A DNA stretch of 64,000 bases. It comes from Rhizobacter sp. AJA081-3. Its GTDB lineage: Bacteria > Pseudomonadota > Gammaproteobacteria > Burkholderiales > Burkholderiaceae_C. The stretch is from contig NZ_CP059067.1 in NCBI RefSeq assembly GCF_017795745.1, positions 3,162,001-3,226,000 of the forward strand. Direction: 5' to 3'. Shown here in pieces: positions 16,502 through 23,918 of this stretch. The translations under genes were made by a program, and so were the position numbers. The notes below the pieces were generated by a model. That model was not told where the DNA came from and did no database searches. It saw nothing but the letters and a program-made list of their open reading frames with translations. The number at the start of each line of letters is the position of its first letter. The first letter of the stretch is position 1.

Positions 16502-16583
16502 GCACCTGTGGCGAAACTGGTAGACGCGGCGGCTTCTAAAGCCGATGCTGGCAGGCGTGCGGGTTCGAGTCCCGCCAGGTGCA
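16502..16583 (+). tRNA. Leu-type tRNA with CUA anticodon (amber suppressor)
   Basis: Acceptor GCACCTG/CAGGTGC with discriminator A; D-arm GCG/CGC with AAACTGGTAGA loop as in tRNA-Leu; anticodon loop TTCTAAA (16534-16540), anticodon CTA at 16536-16538; 13-nt class II variable arm; T-arm GCGGG-TTCGAGT-CCCGC. The first pair of the anticodon stem (G-A) is mismatched. CCA is not encoded (ATC follows). CUA reads UAG, so it should insert an amino acid, probably leucine, at amber codons. Confidence 0.88.
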
Positions 16584-16798
16584 TCTTCAATACTATCAAG
16601 GACTTAGACGAGACACCAGCCAGCGGCATGCTTGCCAGATCGGCCCGCGACGGTTGCGTAAGAGCATCCTGCCCTCACTTGACTATGGAGCAGTTCAGAA
16701 GAGAGGCGTTGTAAATACGGTGCTTCTAGTGCGTTCATGAGCGTCTAGGGATAGTAGAGTCGTGCAAGGGGCAAGCATTGTATATACACTTGCTACCC
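16584..16798. promoter_or_regulatory. Intergenic region with palindrome before the toxin gene
   Basis: No gene seen. GCAAG...CTTGC (16771-16793) encloses the perfect palindrome TGTATATACA (16779-16788), which overlaps a possible -10 about 11 nt before the toxin ATG. A self-repression operator for the toxin-antitoxin pair is likely. Confidence 0.5.
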
Positions 16799-17095
16799 AT
16801 GATCGTCATCTCGCCCAAGATCAAGGAGAAGATCGCTAGCGCTGACCACGGATCCGTGACAGAACGCGAAGTGCGAGAGTGCTTCATGGCTTGGGATGGC
16901 GTCTATGTCGAGGATCCACGAGAGGAACACAAGACCCAGTCAGGTCTTCCGACCAGATGGTTCGTCGGCCAGTCTCACATCGGGCGGATGCTTAAGATCA
17001 TTTATGTAGAGGACGCCGAAAACGTCTACTTGAAGAGTGCCTACTTGGCGACAGGTGAAATACAGAGCCTGTTCAAGGCACGCTTACCAACCTAG
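16799..17095 (+). CDS. BrnT/DUF4258-like toxin
   Basis: 98 aa. SPKIKEKIASADHGSVTEREVRECF, then TRWFVGQSHIGRMLKIIYV and YLKSAY match small BrnT-fold proteins, which are RNase-like toxins. ATG 16799 chosen over an upstream in-frame TTG that lies in the operator. TAG forms part of the next gene's ribosome site (TAGGAGAG). Confidence 0.7.
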   Translation: MIVISPKIKEKIASADHGSVTEREVRECFMAWDGVYVEDPREEHKTQSGLPTRWFVGQSHIGRMLKIIYVEDAENVYLKSAYLATGEIQSLFKARLPT

Positions 17096-17105
17096 GAGAG
17101 AAACT

Positions 17106-17522
17106 GTGGCTATCAACCATGAATTGCTGAGCCAGATTGAGGCTTCAGCGGATGAGTGGGGGCCGTCTGGGAAGCTGGGCAACGACGCCGAGCACATTCG
17201 CGTTGGCAAAGAAGACGACAAGCTAGAAGAGCGCTTGGGCCTTCATCCGATCTCGATTCGATTTCCGAAAGAGTTGGTGAGTGATCTCAAGGCGATTGCT
17301 CACCTTCAAGGAATGAGCTATCAACCGCTCATTCGCGAGGTCTGTAAGCGCTTCGTTGAAGCTGAGAAGCGCGCGCTGCGTGCTGATCTAGCGCAGCGGC
17401 GACAAAAGGAAGCAGAAGAACAACGTAGGCTTGAACAGGAGTTGGCCGCCGCTCGGCAAGCGGAGCAGGATGCTGCGTCTCAGCAGGCTCTTGCGGAGCA
17501 AGAAGAGCGCAGAGCTGCGTAG
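17106..17522 (+). CDS. RHH/BrnA-like antitoxin with long coiled-coil tail
   Basis: 138 aa from GTG 17106, 10 nt after the toxin stop, with AGGAGA six bases upstream. HPISIRFPKELVSDLKAIAHLQGMSYQPLIREV is a CopG/BrnA-type ribbon-helix-helix that binds DNA. The last 45 residues are Arg/Glu/Ala-rich, predicted coiled coil, longer than usual. Stop TAG. Confidence 0.78.
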   Translation: MAINHELLSQIEASADEWGPSGKLGNDAEHIRVGKEDDKLEERLGLHPISIRFPKELVSDLKAIAHLQGMSYQPLIREVCKRFVEAEKRALRADLAQRRQKEAEEQRRLEQELAAARQAEQDAASQQALAEQEERRAA

Positions 17523-17542
17523 TCTCAGCCGCCGCTCAAGGT

Positions 17543-17566
17543 AAGCCCGCTTAGGCGGGCTTTTTC
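17543..17566. terminator. Bidirectional terminator
   Basis: GCCCGC-TTAG-GCGGGC followed by TTTTT on the + strand ends the antitoxin transcript; its left arm also contains the TAA of the 53-aa gene on the - strand. Confidence 0.8.
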
Positions 17567-17712
17567 TTGCTCGCTTTCTTGGCCGGCGGCATAGCCAACA
17601 TCCGCTTCAAAGTTTCATCAAGGCCGATTCCGGATTCGTCGCTTGCCTCGCCGCTCTGCGAGTTCTGCTGCTGCTTGGGCTTTGATGGCTTTCCAGGTTT
17701 TGTTGCGCTCAA
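17551..17712 (-). CDS. Small Lys/Pro-rich protein downstream of the transposase, 53 aa
   Basis: Missed by ATG-based calling: start TTG one base after the transposase TAG (TAG-A-TTG), end TAA. Contains GIGLDETLKRMLAMPPAKK and a Lys-rich tail; similar short ORFs often follow IS1595 transposases. Translation probably depends on re-initiation after the transposase stop, or on a +1 frame change there. Confidence 0.6.
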   Translation of the reverse strand: MSATKPGKPSKPKQQQNSQSGEASDESGIGLDETLKRMLAMPPAKKASKKKPA

Positions 17713-17713
17713 T

Positions 17714-18619
17714 CTAGGCTCGGTAGGTCAGGCGCTTGCCCTCGATGCCCTTGAGGACGGCCGTGGTGCGCTGAACGTCGTTGACGCCGAGGGCGATCCG
17801 ATGGTTCCAGCGGAAGTCGAACTCGGTGGCATAGCGCTGAAGGTGCTGCTCGCTGACGCTGTGGAACGTGCCGATCAGGCCGCGCTTCAGCAGCGCGAAG
17901 CTGGACTCAACAGTGTTCGTGGTGGCGTCGCCGCGAGAGTATTCCTTCTCGCTGTGGTTCACAACCTCGTGCGACTTGAACTCGGGGCCGATGGCCTTGT
18001 AGACGCCGGCCTCGTCCGTCATCAGGCGGGCTTGCTTGGCGATCATGCCCTTCATGATCGGGCGCAGGGTGGCTCCGTTCACGCTAGCGACGTGGAACGA
18101 GCGCTTCTGACCGTCACGCTCGACCAGCGAGACAATCTTCATCTGGTGGTGGAACGAGCGGGCGCCAGGGGCATGCTTGCCCTTGTTGCCCCAATACGTC
18201 TCATCGGCCTCGACCGGCGCGGTCAGGCCGAGCGGCGCTTTTGGGGCGATGTTCATTGCCTCCCGAATGCGGTGAGCCATGAACCAGGCAGTCTTGTAGG
18301 AGACGCCGAGCATGCGCTCCAGTTGCTTGGCACTGATGCCCTTCTTTGAAGCGCTCATCAGGTGGCAAGCTTGCAGCCAGATATGAAGCTTGATCTTGCT
18401 GGACTCGAACACGGTGCCGACCGTCACGGAGAACTGCTCGCGGCAGTCTGAGCACTTGTACAGGCCGGGGCGGTGAGCGTCACCGGTCAGCTTGTAGAAC
18501 TTGTCGATCACGCCACAGTGGGGGCAGACAACGCCATTGGCCCAGCGGATTGCTTCAAGGTACTCGCGCGCTGCTTCCGGGTCTTGGAATTGCGGTTGGT
18601 TGAAGATCGGTTCGGCCAT
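17714..18619 (-). CDS. IS1595-family (ISXO2 type) transposase
   Basis: 301 aa. N-terminal zinc ribbon C32/C35-C56/C59, a helix-turn-helix ISAKQLERMLGVSYKTAWFMAHRIR (about 95-119), then the catalytic DDE-like domain: VEADETYWG (D139), MTDEAGVY (D202) and TTNTVESSFALLKRG (N235/E238) with FDFRWNHR. Appears intact. ATG preceded by GGAG. Stop TAG; the same frame stays open 30 more codons. Confidence 0.95.
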   Translation of the reverse strand: MAEPIFNQPQFQDPEAAREYLEAIRWANGVVCPHCGVIDKFYKLTGDAHRPGLYKCSDCREQFSVTVGTVFESSKIKLHIWLQACHLMSASKKGISAKQLERMLGVSYKTAWFMAHRIREAMNIAPKAPLGLTAPVEADETYWGNKGKHAPGARSFHHQMKIVSLVERDGQKRSFHVASVNGATLRPIMKGMIAKQARLMTDEAGVYKAIGPEFKSHEVVNHSEKEYSRGDATTNTVESSFALLKRGLIGTFHSVSEQHLQRYATEFDFRWNHRIALGVNDVQRTTAVLKGIEGKRLTYRA

Positions 18620-18641
18620 GTCGTTGCTCCGTTATGGCTCT

Positions 18642-18670
18642 ACTATCGGCCTTCAGCTTGGGTTTGTCAA
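18642..18670 (-). promoter_or_regulatory. Transposase promoter partly inside the right inverted repeat
   Basis: On the - strand TTGACA (perfect -35), 17-nt spacer, GATAGT (-10, 4 of 6). The two bases that differ between the terminal repeats are those creating TTGACA, so only the right end fires inward. Confidence 0.75.
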
Positions 18671-18683
18671 GTACATACTTCCG
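18659..18683 (-). repeat. Right terminal inverted repeat
   Basis: Reads CGGAAGTATGTACTT then GACAAACCCA on the - strand. Confidence 0.93.
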
Positions 18684-18694
18684 AAACGTTAGGC
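18684..18694 (+). repeat. attC site 24, right part, with second target-site copy
   Basis: AAACGTTAGGC: target duplication 18684-18691 plus the restored 3' box GTTAGGC (18688-18694) that opens the ankyrin cassette. Confidence 0.93.
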
Positions 18695-18697
18695 GTC

Positions 18698-19141
18698 ATG
18701 ACCAACCTGGATGACGATTGGTTCGAACGAGAGCGCCTGCACCGAGCTGCAGCCGATGGTGATCTGCCGGAAGTGGAGCGCCTTGTCTCCTACGGCGCCG
18801 ACATTAATGCGTTCGATGACTTGAGCCGTACGCCGCTCCACTACGCGGCAGAAAATGAGCACTACAAGGTTGCCGCTTGGCTGCTGGAGCGGGGAGCCCA
18901 GGTAAACGCCAACGACGAGAAGATGATCGGGGAAACTGCCCTCTGCCTGGCTGCGCAGAAGGACTACCCAGAAATGGTCGAGTTGTTGCTCAAACACGGT
19001 GCAGATCCAGACATCAACGGCTGGGTCGGCCTCACAGCCCGCATCCGCGCTCAGCGACGGAAGGACGAAGACGGTCGCAAGATCGCCGCACTCATAGAGC
19101 AGTACCGCCCGCCAAAGCCAAACCCTGGAGCGCGGCGATGA
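18698..19141 (+). CDS. Ankyrin-repeat protein
   Basis: 147 aa; about three ankyrin repeats: LHRAAADGDLPEVERLVSYG, TPLHYAAENEHYKVAAWLLER and TALCLAAQKDYPEMVELLLKHGAD. No signal peptide; probably a cytoplasmic protein-binding module. ATG 3 nt after the restored attC core. Confidence 0.92.
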   Translation: MTNLDDDWFERERLHRAAADGDLPEVERLVSYGADINAFDDLSRTPLHYAAENEHYKVAAWLLERGAQVNANDEKMIGETALCLAAQKDYPEMVELLLKHGADPDINGWVGLTARIRAQRRKDEDGRKIAALIEQYRPPKPNPGARR

Positions 19142-19142
19142 C

Positions 19143-19268
19143 GCCTAGCCCTTCGCTCGAGCGGACTCGCACCGGCATGGCACTTGGCCCGCGAAGCTCT
19201 TCAGGTCATCATCCGCCTCGCGGGCCAAGCACCATCCCGGCGCTCTCCGCTCAGCTCAAACGTTAGGC
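19143..19268 (+). repeat. attC site 25
   Basis: 126 bp; 5' box GCCTAGC (one base off consensus), 3' box GTTAGGC. Confidence 0.93.
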
Positions 19269-19359
19269 GTCGAAGGCGGCACCGTTGACGCGCCGCACTT
19301 GACCTTCCCATCATGGGAATGTCTAAGCTGTTGGCACCACCTCAACTTGGAGCTTCAGC

Positions 19360-19851
19360 ATGAATCACGCCCATCACGTGCATCACAAGCCTCACGCTGG
19401 CCACAACCACGGCGGCGAGTCGCTGAACTACACCGCCTTCGTCGCAACGCTCCACTGTCTGTCCGGGTGTGCCATAGGCGAAGTCGTCGGCCTGATGATC
19501 GGCACCGCACTGGGGTGGAGTAACGGGGCAACCATTGCCCTAGCGGTGTCTTTGGCCTTCCTGTCGGGCTTCGCCCTCACAGCCCTTCCGTTCTTGCGCC
19601 GCGGCTACTCCGTCAAGTCGGCGCTTCGCATCGCTCTGGCAGCCGATGCAGCCTCCATCACGATCATGGAGATCGTGGACAACTCGATCATGCTGGCCAT
19701 TCCCGGCGCCATGAACGCGCCCCTTGACTCCCTGCACTTCTGGTTCAGCATGGCGTTCGCGCTCGCCATCGCTGGGATAGCTGCTTACCCGGTGAATCGC
19801 TGGCTCATTGGGCGAGGCAAAGGGCACGCCCTGGCTCACGCTCACCATTGA
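19360..19851 (+). CDS. DUF4396 membrane protein with His-rich ends
   Basis: 163 aa. N-terminus MNHAHHVHHKPHAGHNHGG and C-terminus HALAHAHH are His-rich and likely bind Cu, Ni or Zn. LHCLSGCAIGEVVGLMIG marks the DUF4396 family; about four membrane helices follow. Upstream sequence has an own leader of 91 nt. Probably metal handling at the inner membrane. Confidence 0.88.
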   Translation: MNHAHHVHHKPHAGHNHGGESLNYTAFVATLHCLSGCAIGEVVGLMIGTALGWSNGATIALAVSLAFLSGFALTALPFLRRGYSVKSALRIALAADAASITIMEIVDNSIMLAIPGAMNAPLDSLHFWFSMAFALAIAGIAAYPVNRWLIGRGKGHALAHAHH

Positions 19852-19869
19852 GCTTGGTGGCGAGTCGAC

Positions 19870-19996
19870 GCCTAACCCTTCGCTGGAGCGGACCGCCACC
19901 GGCATGGCACTTGGCCCGCTTCCCGGACTGGTACATCATCCGTCCAGCGGGCCAAGCGCCATCCCGGCGTCGGCCCGCTCAGCTCAAACGTTAGGC
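19870..19996 (+). repeat. attC site 26
   Basis: 127 bp, GCCTAAC/GTTAGGC; TTCCCGGACTGG apical arm. Confidence 0.95.
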
Positions 19997-20006
19997 CTCA
20001 CGAACA

Positions 20007-20447
20007 ATGCTCGCGTGTCCGCACTGCTCGCAAAACACCATCTCCACGTTGCGAGTTCTCTCCACACCAGCTCGACTGAGGTGTCCGCGGTGTGGGGGTT
20101 TGTCACGGACCACACTTGGCCCGCGTTCCTTCATTGGTCAAGCCATCTACTTGGTGACTTGCATGACCGTTGGAGTGGTTCTCGCCTGGCTGGCATACAA
20201 ACCGCCAGCTCTATTCTGGTCCGCGGTCGCACTCATATTGTTCGGCCTTGTCTCGTACCAAGTCGCAATCGCAACAAAGTACCCATTGCTGCCAATCCAC
20301 ATCGCGCGCCAGAGCGTCGCGGGCGCTCTTGCCTGGCTTCGAAGTAGCGCATTCTTCAGAGCATCTAGTTGGCTGGCCGGCCTTCTGATGCTCGCGGCTG
20401 GCTACATCTTCGCCATCCGCTCTTTGGCGGCTTCGGTTCTCGGCTAG
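20007..20447 (+). CDS. Zinc-ribbon membrane protein
   Basis: 146 aa. CPHC (4-7) and CPRCGG (26-31) zinc ribbon, then four hydrophobic segments. Relative of the cassettes at 6525 and 23919 in layout. ATG 10 nt after attC, TAG stop. Confidence 0.78.
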   Translation: MLACPHCSQNTISTLRVLSTPARLRCPRCGGLSRTTLGPRSFIGQAIYLVTCMTVGVVLAWLAYKPPALFWSAVALILFGLVSYQVAIATKYPLLPIHIARQSVAGALAWLRSSAFFRASSWLAGLLMLAAGYIFAIRSLAASVLG

Positions 20448-20463
20448 CTGCGGGAGCAGTGAG

Positions 20464-20589
20464 GCCTAACCCTTCGCTGGAGCCGACTCGCACCGGCATG
20501 GCACTTGGCCCGCGAGCCAGTCATTCTTATCATCCGTCTCGCGGGCCAAGCGCCATTCCGGCGCTCGCGCCTCAGCTCAAACGTTAGGC
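20464..20589 (+). repeat. attC site 27
   Basis: 126 bp, GCCTAAC/GTTAGGC. Confidence 0.95.
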
Positions 20590-20657
20590 CGCACAAGCTA
20601 GGCCAGTGGCACGCCCGACCCTTCAGAGCAGCCCAGAAGATTCTCACCATTCCGCCC

Positions 20658-21041
20658 ATGAACGCGCCAAGAGGAACTCAGATCTTCGCCCTCGTCTTCC
20701 AGCCCGATGGGTCCGTCTCTGTTGGGGTGGAACCGACTTCTGCCGCTCGCGAAATATGCGTGCCAAACACAGATGAAGGCCTGTCGCGGCTGCTGGATTG
20801 GATGAACGCGCAGTTCGACAGAAGCCGGCAGCCTCTGCTTTGTTGTGCGGCAGCCTCCGGCGCCTCCACGGGCGGTCTCATCTTTGAAGAACTCTTGAGC
20901 TCCGATGAAGTGCCCCGCTTTGCAATGGCACAGCCCTTCTACCTGAACTTCGCCACAGAGGTGAACCAAGACTCGTCCTTGCCGGCAACGCTGCTGCAGG
21001 CCGCAAGGGTGCACGCGCCAGGCGTGAACGGTGCGGCCTAA
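20658..21041 (+). CDS. Unknown 127-aa protein
   Basis: ATG 20658 chosen; the open frame upstream runs through attC. N-terminal strands TQIFALVFQPDGSVSVGVEP, then a helical middle with CCAAASGASTGG. No signal or membrane segment. Ends -AA from attC. Confidence 0.7.
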   Translation: MNAPRGTQIFALVFQPDGSVSVGVEPTSAAREICVPNTDEGLSRLLDWMNAQFDRSRQPLLCCAAASGASTGGLIFEELLSSDEVPRFAMAQPFYLNFATEVNQDSSLPATLLQAARVHAPGVNGAA

Positions 21042-21162
21042 CCCTTCGCTCGAGCGGACCTCCACCGGGTTGACACTTGGCCCGCGAGGCTCTGTGGTTC
21101 ATCATCCGCCTCGCGGGCCAAGCGCCAACCCGGCGGCGGCCCGCTCAGCTCAAACGTTAGGC
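21036..21162 (+). repeat. attC site 28
   Basis: 127 bp, GCCTAAC/GTTAGGC; arm CACCGGGTTGACAC is unusual. Confidence 0.95.
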
Positions 21163-21167
21163 GTCAG

Positions 21168-21536
21168 ATGCCACGTACTGCTCTCCGCCGCATCATTGCA
21201 AAGCGCACCTACGATCTCGCGGCTGAATCCGGCACTGGTAGCCGCCCAGTCACGCTCGCAATCTCCGAGCCACAGCGAGAACCGGGGTCTGGCTCCTATC
21301 GTTGCTTCTACCGCATTGCCGGGCTTCAGTATCCCGTGCTCCGCTACGCCGCAGGCGCTGACGCAGTCCAGGCACTGCTGCTCGCAACGGTGAATGCTGC
21401 CTCTCTTCTGTACACCTCCGACGAGTGGAAACAAGGTCGACTGACTCAACACGGAAGCAGGAACCTGGATCTTCCTGCCATCAGTCGAGTCTTCGGGGAG
21501 GCCGTACCCGACAAGACACTTGAGCTTGTCGTGTAG
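21168..21536 (+). CDS. DUF6968-like conserved protein
   Basis: 122 aa. RIIAKRTYDL at the N-terminus, then SYRCFYRIAGL and GADAVQALLLATVNAAS, an arrangement I associate with DUF6968 proteins of unknown role. ATG 5 nt after attC; TAG stop; a 100-nt tail without a gene follows. Confidence 0.7.
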   Translation: MPRTALRRIIAKRTYDLAAESGTGSRPVTLAISEPQREPGSGSYRCFYRIAGLQYPVLRYAAGADAVQALLLATVNAASLLYTSDEWKQGRLTQHGSRNLDLPAISRVFGEAVPDKTLELVV

Positions 21537-21636
21537 TCCTCGCGCTGCATCACGGAGTTCCCTGCATCCACGGTTCCACGCCGGCGCACTTCCAAGCGCA
21601 TCCGGCCTGCCCACCCAGCGCGGACCGTAGACTGAC

Positions 21637-21763
21637 GCCTAACCCTTCGCTGGAGCGGACTCGCACCGGCATGGCACTTGGCCCGCGAGGCGCTCACTGT
21701 CATCATTCGCCTCGCGGGCCAAGCACCATCCCGGCGCTCGCCCGCTCAGCTCAAACGTTAGGC
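21637..21763 (+). repeat. attC site 29
   Basis: 127 bp, GCCTAAC/GTTAGGC. Confidence 0.95.
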
Positions 21764-21799
21764 GTCACCAAAGGCCAGTTCTGCCCAGCTCGAGTCGCA

Positions 21800-21985
21800 A
21801 TGGAAGACAAGTCTCTCTGCACGTACCAAGCGATCATCTGGCCGAAGGACTCTTCCGCTCCAGGTGAACGCATCACTTTGCTTGCGCGCAACCTGGAAGA
21901 CGCATCTGCCCAAGTTCAAGCGCAGTTCGGAGAGAACGTGGTCGTCTCGCTCTGGAATGAAGAAGACGCCGACGCTGCGCGCTAG
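21800..21985 (+). CDS. Unknown 61-aa protein
   Basis: ATG 21800; MEDKSLCTYQAIIWPKD start, TLLARNLEDASAQVQAQFG helix, acidic end. Compact single-domain look. The following 196 nt to attC hold no convincing gene, so the cassette is mostly non-coding. Confidence 0.6.
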   Translation: MEDKSLCTYQAIIWPKDSSAPGERITLLARNLEDASAQVQAQFGENVVVSLWNEEDADAAR

Positions 21986-22181
21986 ACAGTCACGCGCATT
22001 CACTACCCCACTTGGCACCTTGAGCAGTCATACTTCTCCCGCCGTGCACGCCCGCTGGAGTCAGAGTGCCTGCGGGGAGCAGCGACTTCAATGCTCGCTG
22101 CTCCTCGCTTGGTGGCCGAGCCCGTTCGCCCACGAGAGAGTTCTAGCGCTATCAGTCAAATGCTCCCCGAGAGCGAGTGAC
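21986..22181. other. Cassette tail without a recognisable gene
   Basis: A competing frame from 21864 runs through this segment into attC but overlaps the better 61-aa gene and has low-complexity Ser/Arg content. GGGGAGCAGCGACTTC and GCTGCTCCTCGC suggest an imperfect hairpin near 22090. Confidence 0.45.
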
Positions 22182-22308
22182 GCCTAACCCTTCGCTGGAG
22201 CGGACTCGTACCGGCATAGCACTTGGCCCGCGAGGCGCACACTGTCATCATTCGCCTCGCGGGCCAAGCGCTATCCCGGTGCTCGCCCGCTCAGCTCAAA
22301 CGTTAGGC
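22182..22308 (+). repeat. attC site 30
   Basis: 127 bp, GCCTAAC/GTTAGGC. Confidence 0.95.
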
Positions 22309-22326
22309 CGCACCACAACACGCAGC

Positions 22327-22593
22327 ATGTCCACCGGTAAGTTCGCCTGCTTCTCTTGCCGCAAGGTGTTTTCACACGGCTTCCCAGGGGGAATCGCTAG
22401 CCGCTTCATGACTACCGATCAATCGCGAGGCAGTAGAGAAGCTGCCGTAGCGCAGGAAGGTCGGACAGCCCAGACGTGCCCCTCGTGCTCGGGAGGTCTC
22501 ACCTTTGTCGGAATCGACTTCAAAACCCCAAAGACAGCGGACTCCCGAAGCTGGCGAGAAGCTCAGTCAAGATTCAGCCGCAACGGTGAGTAG
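22327..22593 (+). CDS. Small zinc-finger-like protein
   Basis: 88 aa. FACFSCRKVF (C8, C11) and CPSCSGGLTFVGIDFKTPK (two more Cys) form a likely zinc ribbon. The end is probably short of the family's normal length: the TAG at 22591 is followed by about 100 nt before attC. No membrane segment. Confidence 0.68.
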   Translation: MSTGKFACFSCRKVFSHGFPGGIASRFMTTDQSRGSREAAVAQEGRTAQTCPSCSGGLTFVGIDFKTPKTADSRSWREAQSRFSRNGE

Positions 22594-22695
22594 GCGGCCA
22601 GAAGTGCAGCCATCGCGTGTCGCGAGAGAGCAACTTGCCGGCGAAACGCTGCGATCAGCACGCTACTCACACGAGTTCAGGTCACAAACAGCGCG

Positions 22696-22822
22696 GCCTA
22701 ACCCTTCGCTGGAGCGGACCGCCACCGGCATGGCACTTGGGCCGCGAGGCGCTCGGGCTTAGCATTCGCCTCGCGGCCCAAGCGCCATCCCGGCGTCGGC
22801 CCGCTCAGCTCAAACGTTAGGC
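22696..22822 (+). repeat. attC site 31
   Basis: 127 bp, GCCTAAC/GTTAGGC. Confidence 0.95.
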
Positions 22823-22879
22823 CTCGCACCCACCCATTGGCGCAACCTCGAAAACAGGGGTTCGTCATGGGATAAAAGG

Positions 22880-23155
22880 ATGTCAACACTCCCGTATCGC
22901 GCAATGAGCACACTCGCTATCGTTCTAGTGCAGGCTGCGAATCTCGTCATTCTGGCCTTCATATCGCCTCTCGCTCTGGAGGCATGGTGGCAGATCTGCT
23001 TGTTTGGGCTCGCGGTGATCCTCGTCACAACCTTCATGGCCTTGCGCTACAGAGGATCTGCTGCGGCACTGACTGTTGGCTCCTTGCCTATCGCAGGACT
23101 CTTCGGCTTTGCAGTAGTTCTTGGAGGGAGAATTCTTGGCCTCCCGGTCGGCTAG
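22880..23155 (+). CDS. Small membrane protein, 91 aa
   Basis: Three hydrophobic segments (about 9-30, 36-54, 60-86). ATG 22880; an ATG 8 codons on is an alternative. TAG stop followed by 101 nt of unassigned sequence. Confidence 0.68.
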   Translation: MSTLPYRAMSTLAIVLVQAANLVILAFISPLALEAWWQICLFGLAVILVTTFMALRYRGSAAALTVGSLPIAGLFGFAVVLGGRILGLPVG

Positions 23156-23256
23156 CTGTCGCCACTCAGCCAAGTTCGTACCCCCCTCCTCTACGAGCAA
23201 GCTTGGCTCCGCGTGCTCCGGGCTGACTCCGACTACTGCTATGGCGCAGAAGCGAG

Positions 23257-23384
23257 GCCTAACCCTTCGCTGGAGCGGGACCTCCACCGGCCTGGCACTT
23301 GGCCCGCGAGGCGCTGCAGGTCTATGCTCCGCCTCGCGGGCCAAGCGCCATTCCGGTTCCGGCCCCTCAGCTCAAACGTTAGGC
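23257..23384 (+). repeat. attC site 32
   Basis: 128 bp, GCCTAAC/GTTAGGC; GAGCGGGACC insertion. Confidence 0.94.
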
Positions 23385-23461
23385 CTCACGAGCGGAAACC
23401 GTTGACTCTCGCTCCCGCATTCAAGGTCAGAACCTCGGCTGCAACTTCTCCGCTGAACCGC

Positions 23462-23785
23462 ATGCGTGACGATCACTTCGGATTCAACTACACGTGGGCG
23501 GATCTGGCTCCAATCCGAGGGTTGGTGGCTTTCGTCATCGTTTTTCAGTTCATCGGGCTCGGCCTGGGTGCGCTCTTTCATCGCTTCCCGAGCACGCTGG
23601 ACAGTGCGTGGTTCGGCGGCGCGATCGCTACGCTCCCGGCATTCGTTGGTGGGCTACTCCTGCAGCTCAAGCTCAACCGTCCGAGCATCACTCAGAACAA
23701 GCGCATGGTTTGGCATTTCGGGTTGGTCGCAACCGCCCTGTTCGTCTTCGCGCTTGCCATGCCAATACTCGGCTACGGCGAGTGA
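23462..23785 (+). CDS. Membrane protein, 107 aa
   Basis: ATG 23462 (an upstream TTG is possible). Three helices (about 18-40, 50-65, 82-103) after a charged MRDDHFGFNYTWADL start. TGA two bases before the GAGGCC end of the cassette. Confidence 0.68.
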   Translation: MRDDHFGFNYTWADLAPIRGLVAFVIVFQFIGLGLGALFHRFPSTLDSAWFGGAIATLPAFVGGLLLQLKLNRPSITQNKRMVWHFGLVATALFVFALAMPILGYGE

Positions 23786-23786
23786 G

Positions 23787-23915
23787 GCCTAACCCTTCGC
23801 TCGAGCGGGGACCTCCACCGGCCTAGCACTTGGCCCGCGAGGCGCTGCCGGTCTATGCTCCACCTCGCGGGCCAAGCGCCATTCCGGCTCCGGCCCCTCA
23901 GCTCAAACGTTAGGC
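23787..23915 (+). repeat. attC site 33
   Basis: 129 bp, GCCTAAC/GTTAGGC; GAGCGGGGACC insertion. Confidence 0.94.
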
Positions 23916-23918
23916 CGC

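Larger units (their letters stand above)
14926..18683. mobile_element. IS1595-family cargo transposon, 3758 bp
   Basis: Bounded by 25-bp terminal inverted repeats (23 of 25 identical) and 8-bp direct repeats. Order: small ORF (-), P63C protein (-), palindromic promoter region, suppressor-type tRNA (+), toxin and antitoxin (+), small ORF (-), ISXO2-type transposase (-). The insertion splits the 3' core of an attC. Passenger genes are known in this IS family; this set has a tRNA, which I do not know from other members. Confidence 0.93.

Noticed and set aside
15600-16523. Plus-strand frames over the P63C gene
   Set aside because: Shadow frames; the - strand product has conserved P63C motifs.
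17567-18349. 260-codon frame on the + strand
   Set aside because: It is the complement of the transposase gene, which has all family motifs on the - strand.
14926-18683. All-TAG stop usage as proof of recoding
   Set aside because: The pattern is real, but TAG is nearly half of non-attC stops in this array, and one TAG doubles as part of a ribosome site, so it is kept only as supporting evidence.
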